Of a DNA stretch of 9,974 nucleotides, positions 5,338-9,974 are shown piece after piece. The notes beneath the pieces were generated by a model. It was not told the DNA's origin and did no database searches. It worked only from the letters and a program-made list of their open reading frames with translations. This DNA comes from JBMNOI01 sp050942995. GTDB taxonomy: Bacteria > Chloroflexota > Anaerolineae > UBA1429. A program made the translations under genes and the position numbers. Numbering within the stretch: position 1 is the stretch's first letter; every line of letters starts with the position of its first letter. The stretch covers positions 1 to 9,974 of the forward strand of contig JBMNOI010000136.1 in NCBI GenBank assembly GCA_050942995.1, read 5' to 3'.

Positions 5338-5991
5338 CTATTCATACGACTCGTACGACGTCAAGACAGCGTACGGCACCACACCCAGGCTGCGGGCCAG
5401 CGCCTTTGAGGCGGCATTGACCGTTCGGTGGCTGTAAAACGCCACCCGTCCCGAATCCAGCACGTCGGCGGCCCAGGCCGCCGCCACCTGCCGCGCATAG
5501 CCACGCTGACGATATTCGCGCTGCGTCTCGACCGCCAATTCAGCGGCATACTCATCGTCTCGCTCGCTCCAGGCCCGGCTGATCTGCCGCCCGTTGATGA
5601 CGATGGCGTACGATGCGCCGCGCCGTATGACATCGGGGCACTCGTCAGGCGAGGGGTGACGGTCGAAATAGTAACCGATGCCGGCAAAGAGGTCGGCACA
5701 GCGCGCGTGCGCCGCCAGAATCTCACACACCCGATCGTGTTCGTGCAGGGCAACCTCGGGCGACAACTCGGCCAGGCGCAGGCGCACCTCCGCGGGCAGG
5801 TCACTGCGATAATAGCGCTCGTCCCCATCGCAATGTTGCGCGATAATGAACAGGGCCGGCGTAATACCGGGCAAAGGCTCCAGATCACCCCGCTCGTTGA
5901 TGCGATGCTCCAGCTGGATGTTCAAACGGATCAACTCCCGCGCCCGATCCGCCTCCACCCACTCGAAGACATCATCATTCCGATTGATCAT
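5338..5991 (-). CDS. GNAT family N-acetyltransferase, two-part protein
   Basis: The 217-residue protein has a GNAT core only in its C-terminal half. Residues about 126-203 contain a beta segment (A-S-Y-A-I-V-I-N-G), E151-L-A-V-E-T, the acetyl-CoA loop Y160-R-Q-R-G-Y-A166, and S187-H-R-T-V-N-A-A-S-K, where the partner helix lies. This arrangement resembles the FR47-like and GNAT_acetyltr_2 groups. Residues 1-120 are acidic and helical, probably a degenerate N-terminal GNAT lobe or a substrate-binding part. The start lies inside the end of the App1-type gene (stop at 5975). GTG (5997), ATG (5994) and ATG (5991) follow each other; GGAG (5997-6000) gives workable spacing only for 5991. The overlap suggests translational coupling, and the same promoter at 7404-7412 should serve both genes. 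Substrate is unknown. Confidence 0.82.
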   Translation of the reverse strand: MINRNDDVFEWVEADRARELIRLNIQLEHRINERGDLEPLPGITPALFIIAQHCDGDERYYRSDLPAEVRLRLAELSPEVALHEHDRVCEILAAHARCADLFAGIGYYFDRHPSPDECPDVIRRGASYAIVINGRQISRAWSERDDEYAAELAVETQREYRQRGYARQVAAAWAADVLDSGRVAFYSHRTVNAASKALARSLGVVPYAVLTSYESYE

Positions 5992-7360
5992 CATCACTCC
6001 GATCGTCCCGATCCTCTCGCGTGCTCTCTTTGCCGGACAGAATCACGGTAGGAGGCACATCCTCATCCTTGTCGCCCGCATCCAACGCTTCGATCACGGC
6101 GGTTGCGGCCTCGTCGAACCGGCGGGGATCCGCGCCCTCAGCGCCCTGCTCCGGCGCCTCTACCCGCACCGTCGTGTCCTCATGCCCTGCCTCTTTGCTC
6201 AACAGGCGCTCCACCAGCGTGGGCGACGCTTCGTCTTTGTGCTTCTCTTCGCCGATCTCTTCCGGCGCCTCGGGGGCAATCCACCCATGGGCGGCGGCAT
6301 GTTCGGCCATGGACAGACTGTCGTCGGCGAGCACCATCTCGGTGCCCGCCCGAATCACGCGCTCGGCCAGCAGCCCCAACTCATCGGCCCTCCTGGGGTT
6401 ACGGCTGACGTTGCGGATATAGACCGCCATCACCCGCTCGGGATATGCCTCGACGATCTCGGCATAGATCTCGGGGTCTTTTTGTCCGCTGTCACCGATG
6501 AGGATAAAGGGCATCTCATGATACAGATCCAGCATCTGCCGGATGACGCCCAGCTTGTAGCGACGATGCTTAACCGGCAGCAATTCGTCCTCCGAGATGC
6601 CCCAGTTGCGCAGGAACAACACCGGCCCCAGAGGAATATCCTGCAGGTGGAAGAACTCGCTCAGCAGATCGTACAGGTTCCACGGGCTGCTGGATACATA
6701 GAACATGGGGTTCACCGCGTCGCCATACGGCCCGACATGCAGTGCCCGATAGAGCGCCGCTACCCCGGGGAAGGGCAATCGAGTATGCGCGTTGCCCAGA
6801 AACACGGTGCGGGCCATGCGCAACAGATTCACCGCATTGGTCTGCAACACCGTGTCGTCGATATCGCTGACCACCACAAACTGAGCGCCGGAGGGAGGCA
6901 CAAAAACCTGCCCCACCGCCTTGACCGGCTCTTTCTGCTTATTAGAAGTGGGGCTGATCAGCTCGAGCTCGATCTGATGCCAGATGCGGCCCTCGGACAG
7001 TGGCGAATCGGGTTCGATAAAGACATCGAACATGCCCTCCTCATCGGCCACCACCTCCTGCGTCACCTCCCCGTGCCGGGCAATGAGCCGCGCAAAGGGG
7101 ATCTCATCGCTCTGCATGCGCCGGTACATGTTGAGCAGGTTATCCCATACGCTATCATCCTTGCTGGCAGGCGTAACGCCCTTATCCTCCAGCACGCGCC
7201 CCTTGAGATAGAGCTTGTCGCGTGTGCCGTACCCCCGATAGGGCACGATCTTGATAGGCCCGGGACCGCCCATCGCAAAGTAGAGACGGTACTTTAGCGC
7301 GTCGAAGCGATCTTCGACGTTATCGATCAAGCGGACCAGCTTTTTTCGCCAGTTCGCCAT
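5975..7360 (-). CDS. App1-type phosphatidate phosphatase domain protein (DUF2183)
   Basis: The 461-residue protein carries the catalytic domain named after yeast App1, a HAD-superfamily Mg2+-dependent phosphatidate phosphatase. HAD motif I is D166-I-D168-D-T170, motif II is S223-S-S-P-W-N, and motif IV is G289-D290-S-G-Q-K-D295; lysines K264 and K269 are candidates for motif III. Residues 1-150 form an N-terminal region with predicted beta segments as in other bacterial App1-like proteins. From about 365 to the end the protein is a highly charged, low-complexity tail rich in D, E, R and K, unlikely to be folded. No signal peptide or membrane segment is visible, so it probably acts in the cytosol or at the inner membrane face; phosphatidate as substrate is inferred from the family. 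The ATG at 7360 has GGAGG (7365-7369) 4 nt upstream; an in-frame GTG at 7384 lacks one. It overlaps the next GNAT gene by 17 bases. Confidence 0.88.
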   Translation of the reverse strand: MANWRKKLVRLIDNVEDRFDALKYRLYFAMGGPGPIKIVPYRGYGTRDKLYLKGRVLEDKGVTPASKDDSVWDNLLNMYRRMQSDEIPFARLIARHGEVTQEVVADEEGMFDVFIEPDSPLSEGRIWHQIELELISPTSNKQKEPVKAVGQVFVPPSGAQFVVVSDIDDTVLQTNAVNLLRMARTVFLGNAHTRLPFPGVAALYRALHVGPYGDAVNPMFYVSSSPWNLYDLLSEFFHLQDIPLGPVLFLRNWGISEDELLPVKHRRYKLGVIRQMLDLYHEMPFILIGDSGQKDPEIYAEIVEAYPERVMAVYIRNVSRNPRRADELGLLAERVIRAGTEMVLADDSLSMAEHAAAHGWIAPEAPEEIGEEKHKDEASPTLVERLLSKEAGHEDTTVRVEAPEQGAEGADPRRFDEAATAVIEALDAGDKDEDVPPTVILSGKESTREDRDDRSDDDQSE

Positions 7361-7403
7361 ATGGCCTCCGTTTCGTTTACACACAGTACGTCGCGATCAG
7401 TCC

Positions 7404-7419
7404 ATTATATCATGATATA
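7404..7419 (-). promoter_or_regulatory. Extended -10 promoter overlapped by a perfect palindrome
   Basis: On the minus strand TGATATAAT (7412-7404) is an exact extended -10 element, which can work with a poor -35 box; none is clear here. The 14-base perfect palindrome TATATCATGATATA (7406-7419) covers most of it. A dimeric regulator bound there would block RNA polymerase. The start would fall near 7397, leaving a 36-nt leader before the App1-type gene at 7360. Confidence 0.6.
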
Positions 7420-7436
7420 TCACAAGGGGCAGTTGG

Positions 7437-7931
7437 TCAGCGATCCTCCCGAATCAGGGGCATCTCCAGCTCGATCTCGTCACGCAGAGGGATCCCGTAC
7501 TCGCCGATGAGGGGAATCGAGGGCTTGATGCGCCGCGATATATCCAGAGCCCGACGATGAACGGCCACCAGCTCGAACCCGCGCCGCTGGTAAAAGCGCA
7601 GGGCGTCCAGATTATCGTTCGTGGTGATAAGCCATACCCGACGGCAACCTCGCTCCATCGCCCGATCGCGCACGGCCTTTACCAGCGCCGTTCCGATCCC
7701 CCGGTAGCGTTGTGTCGCCAGCAGCGCGACGATCTCACACTCGTCTGCCGCTACATGATAGATCGCCATGCCCACCCGGTCACCGTCTGCCTCGACGATA
7801 TCGCCCGGCAGATCGTGAGGCCGATGGACCTTTCCCCGGATGACGACAATCTCACCGGCCCAGTTCTCTATCACGCACTCGCGGACCCACGGGCGGTCGG
7901 CTTCCTCTAGCGGACGCACCTTTTGTTCCAC
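7437..7931 (-). CDS. GNAT family N-acetyltransferase (RimI-like core)
   Basis: The 164-residue protein is a compact single-domain GNAT enzyme. The acetyl-CoA loop is Q74-R-Y-R-G-I-G80-T after the strand E66-I-V-A-L-L, and W100-L-I-T-T-N-D-N-L-D-A-L-R-F-Y114 is the following strand and helix with the usual tyrosine. F113-Y-Q-R-R-G-F119 is the typical end of the fold. The C-terminal part has a proline-rich I-K-P-S-I-P-L-I segment after the core. Substrate is not predictable; small metabolites or protein N-termini are usual. The GTG at 7931 was chosen because GGAGG (7936-7940) lies 4 nt upstream and the domain begins at once (V-R-P-L-E-E-A-D); the frame continues upstream only as read-through of the neighbour. 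It begins 23 nt after the YhhN-type gene, so the two are very likely co-transcribed. Confidence 0.88.
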   Translation of the reverse strand: MEQKVRPLEEADRPWVRECVIENWAGEIVVIRGKVHRPHDLPGDIVEADGDRVGMAIYHVAADECEIVALLATQRYRGIGTALVKAVRDRAMERGCRRVWLITTNDNLDALRFYQRRGFELVAVHRRALDISRRIKPSIPLIGEYGIPLRDEIELEMPLIREDR

Positions 7932-7954
7932 GAACCCTCCGATCGACACGTCCC

Positions 7955-8601
7955 TCAGCGCACCGACATGGCGATGAGCCACTGGGCGCCGTAATATGTC
8001 CCCAGCACCACCGCTCCCGCTCTGGCAAAGGGGCGGGCAAACCGGTCGAGTGCCAGCACGGAATCCGAAACGACAAAGAGCAACCCCCCGACCAGCGCCA
8101 GCAGCGCCCCCGCCTGACCGGTCTGCGCCCAGCGCTCCCATGCGCACCAGGCCATCGAAACGATGACGATCTCGTAGGCCAGCACCGGCCATCTGAGCGA
8201 TCCGACATGGGGCCACAGTACAGCCGTCATCGCGATCACAAAGATGCCGAGCAACAGCACCGGCCATACAGAAGAGATCGGTGCTGTGCCCGGCAGAAAG
8301 GCGACGATATAAGCCACATGGGCAAGAAAAAAGGCGCTCAGCCCAAAGACAAAGCGATCCTCGGGCAACATGAGAAACACATCACCGGTCAGCGAAAAAG
8401 CCCCACCGCGATGGCCAGAACGGATATACCCCGTTCGTCGCCGACACATCCCGGCGCCAGGAGAAGGATGAGCCCCGTCGTCAGTGGCTTGAACAGATAA
8501 TACCGACGCCGGAGGCCGGCGGCTTGGGATCGGATGGCCAGGATCGCCGAAATCAGCGCGGCAGACGATAATGCGACTACTATCCATGGCGAGTCGATCA
8601 T
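7955..8601 (-). pseudogene. YhhN/TMEM86 family membrane protein, frameshifted
   Basis: Two overlapping frames together encode one integral membrane protein of the YhhN family, whose animal member TMEM86B is a lysoplasmalogenase. The first frame (8601-8389) gives W-I-V-V-A-L and K38-P-L-T-T-G and stops after G-L-F-R. The second frame (to 7955) continues with F-S-L-T-G-D, then A-F-F-L-A-H-V-A-Y and later F-V-V-S-D-S-V-L-A-L. Adding one T to the T5 run (8395-8399 on the plus strand) restores 215 codons, about eight membrane segments and the conserved D74, H95 and D180. The ATG at 8601 has GGAGG (8606-8610) 4 nt upstream. The rest is intact, so the break is either a homopolymer sequencing error or a recent mutation. 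If intact, it would act on lipids at the inner membrane, and the following GNAT gene would be its operon partner. Confidence 0.85.
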
Positions 8602-8692
8602 GATACCTCCGCCCGAAACATAGGGACCGCCCGGCATCGCCGGACGTCGATCGAATCACCACTATCAGGGCATCAGACGCGCAGCGGAACGG

Positions 8693-9511
8693 TCAGCGCT
8701 CCCACTCGCCTCGCGCCCCCTGAACGACCCGCTGATGAACGCCGATATTCTCGATGCGATCCATCTCGTCATCCGACAGCTCGAAATCAAACACTTCCAG
8801 ATTGGTCCGCAAATGGCGCTCTGACCGGGAGCGCGGAATCGCCACGATATCCTTCTGCAGCAACCAGCGAATGATCACCTGAGGCACCGTCACGCCATGG
8901 GCATTGGCCACCGCGGTCAGCACCCGATCCTCGAACAACACGCCCCGGGCAAAGGGGCTGTAGGCGGTGATCAGGACATCGTTCTGCCGGCAAAACTCGT
9001 ACAAATCCATCTGATTCAGGTAGGGATGGTACTCGACCTGATTGACGACAATGGGCTCCTGCGAGATGGCCAGCGCCTCACCCAGACGTTTGGTGACAAA
9101 GTTACTCACCCCGATATGGCGAATCTTGCCCTCTCTACACAGCCGAGCCATGGCGCGAAAGGTCTCTTCCATGGGGATATCGGCGTTGGGCCAGTGCACC
9201 AGATACAGATCCAGATAATCGGTCTTGAGATCCCTTAACGTGTCGTCGCAGGCCCGCAGCAGATCATCGTAACGCAGATGTTCCGCCGAAACCTTGCTGG
9301 TGATGAACAGATCGTCGCGAGCGACTCCCGCCGCCTCGATCGCCCGGGCGATCTCGCGCTGATTGCCATAGCCCTCCGCGGTATCGATGTGGGTGTATCC
9401 CAGGCGCAGGGCCGTCTGCACCGCCTTGACGGCCACATCTCCCCGCAGAGTCCACGTCCCCATGCCGACCATCGGCATCTCGGCCCCAGATGGCAGTTTG
9501 GCGTAACGCAT
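8693..9511 (-). CDS. Aldo/keto reductase
   Basis: The 272-residue protein is a complete cytosolic NADPH-dependent aldo/keto reductase with a TIM-barrel fold, similar to the bacterial 2,5-diketo-D-gluconate reductase group. The catalytic tetrad is visible: D43 (H-I-D-T-A), Y48 (E-G-Y-G), K73 (I-T-S-K) and H106 (L-V-H-W-P). V135-S-N-F, N157-Q-V-E-Y-H-P and I225-P-R-S228...R232...N237 are the conserved cofactor and barrel motifs; the last has arginine where lysine is usual. Length is normal for the group. It likely reduces carbonyl compounds, with broad substrate range; the physiological one is unknown. The ATG at 9511 was chosen for AGGAG 7 nt upstream; a TTG at 9544 has no support. It lies 54 nt after the DUF2254 gene, which suggests a shared transcript. 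The 91-nt gap to the YhhN-type gene holds a CCGGC/GCCGG hairpin (8631-8643) but no terminator. Confidence 0.95.
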   Translation of the reverse strand: MRYAKLPSGAEMPMVGMGTWTLRGDVAVKAVQTALRLGYTHIDTAEGYGNQREIARAIEAAGVARDDLFITSKVSAEHLRYDDLLRACDDTLRDLKTDYLDLYLVHWPNADIPMEETFRAMARLCREGKIRHIGVSNFVTKRLGEALAISQEPIVVNQVEYHPYLNQMDLYEFCRQNDVLITAYSPFARGVLFEDRVLTAVANAHGVTVPQVIIRWLLQKDIVAIPRSRSERHLRTNLEVFDFELSDDEMDRIENIGVHQRVVQGARGEWER

Positions 9512-9565
9512 GATATGGCTCCTCTCTTTGGTCACATGGTTCAATCCGATTCGCGCCCCGAAAGA

Positions 9566-9974
9566 TCAGCTTCCGTCGGGATGGGCTGCACGACTCACCC
9601 GTTGCATCCGCGCCTCGACATCCTGCCGATCGACGTCGCTCAAACGAGTTTGTAGTATGCCTCGATGCACAGCCAGCGCCTGCCTCAGCACCGCCTCCCG
9701 GCGGCTCGGTTTATCCAGATATTCCAGCAGGTTGGCCAGCACATCCAGCAGGCGGATACCTACCTCGATATGCTGCAAGCCGGCCTGACGAATCTGGTCA
9801 AAGGCCCGATCCACCATCTTTTCATAGGTCACCGGCTGGACCACCATACGCAGTTTCGCTCTGCGATCGTAGCGGTAAGCAGAGGGAAACTCACGGCGCG
9901 CGGCACGCCCCAGCGCCGCCCCCAGCCAGTCGATGCAGGCGATGGCCGTATGTGGATCGTTGACGCTGGGCGAG
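9566..9974 (-). CDS. DUF2254 family membrane protein, C-terminal part
   Basis: The frame is open from the right edge to a TGA at 9566, giving 135 residues of a gene that begins outside the window. The first visible residues, S-P-S-V-N-D-P-H-T-A followed by C-I-D-W-L, match the hallmark S-P-x-x-N-D-P-x-T-A of the DUF2254 family of predicted membrane proteins. The visible part is the soluble C-terminal region: basic up to about residue 45, then helical with V-D-R-A-F-D-Q-I-R-Q and a leucine-rich helix. The family normally has several membrane segments in its N-terminal half, which are not seen here. Its function is not known; it is mostly seen as a stand-alone gene. It precedes the aldo/keto reductase on the same strand with a short gap. 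The internal ATG at 9847 is not a start, because the family motif lies upstream of it. Confidence 0.85.
   Translation of the reverse strand, partial: SPSVNDPHTAIACIDWLGAALGRAARREFPSAYRYDRRAKLRMVVQPVTYEKMVDRAFDQIRQAGLQHIEVGIRLLDVLANLLEYLDKPSRREAVLRQALAVHRGILQTRLSDVDRQDVEARMQRVSRAAHPDGS

Noticed and set aside
5846..7297. 483-codon plus-strand reading frame
   Set aside because: It is antisense to the App1-type phosphatase with its complete HAD motifs; the plus frame has no domain signal.
7932..8267. Upstream extension of the GNAT gene (276-codon frame)
   Set aside because: The extension reads through the YhhN-type gene in a wrong frame; the GTG at 7931 has a proper ribosome-binding site and starts directly at the domain.
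1..9974. CRISPR array, transposon, prophage, tRNA or defence island
   Set aside because: I found no regularly spaced direct repeats, no transposase or integrase, no phage genes, no tRNA-like cloverleaf and no known defence protein.

Overview
The window looks like an ordinary chromosomal segment of a bacterium with G+C-rich coding DNA, probably a Chloroflexota member. The best clue is the secreted protein at 4015-4929: just after its signal peptide it carries a Y-M-P-L-V-S-R segment, close to the 'YLPLV' motif common in secreted Chloroflexota proteins. This assignment is inference; no taxonomic marker gene lies inside the window. Every gene I can support is on the minus strand, so transcription runs from the right edge to the left edge. 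The long plus-strand reading frames are shadows of these genes.

Layout in the direction of transcription: the C-terminal part of a DUF2254 membrane protein (9566-9974, cut by the right edge); an aldo/keto reductase (8693-9511); a YhhN/TMEM86-type membrane protein broken by a one-base frameshift (7955-8601), followed 23 bases later by a GNAT acetyltransferase (7437-7931); an App1-type phosphatase (DUF2183) with a long acidic tail (5975-7360) that overlaps a second GNAT protein (5338-5991); a Chloroflexota-type secreted protein of unknown function (4015-4929); a short-chain dehydrogenase/reductase (2966-3844); a ferritin-like di-iron protein (1201-2442) with its own consensus promoter, a leader of about 300 nt and a clear intrinsic terminator (1116-1146); and a third GNAT acetyltransferase (416-1015).

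The first 425 bases are the most informative non-coding part. They hold two promoters with perfect TTGACA and TATAAT boxes and identical 16-nt spacers, a third good promoter upstream, and an 11/13 match to a boxA antitermination site 17 nt downstream of the last -10 box. All point left out of the window. The simplest reading is the promoter and leader region of a ribosomal RNA operon whose 16S gene lies just beyond position 1. A terminator-like hairpin between the two perfect promoters could insulate the operon, attenuate it, or end a short RNA of about 110 nt.

The genes are mostly small metabolic or modifying enzymes in short transcription units. I see no mobile element, CRISPR array, defence island or biosynthetic cluster, and no convincing new multi-gene system. 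The points most worth following are the left-edge promoter array, the YhhN frameshift, the perfect palindrome over the App1 promoter, the two small hairpin repeats and the lineage-type secreted protein.
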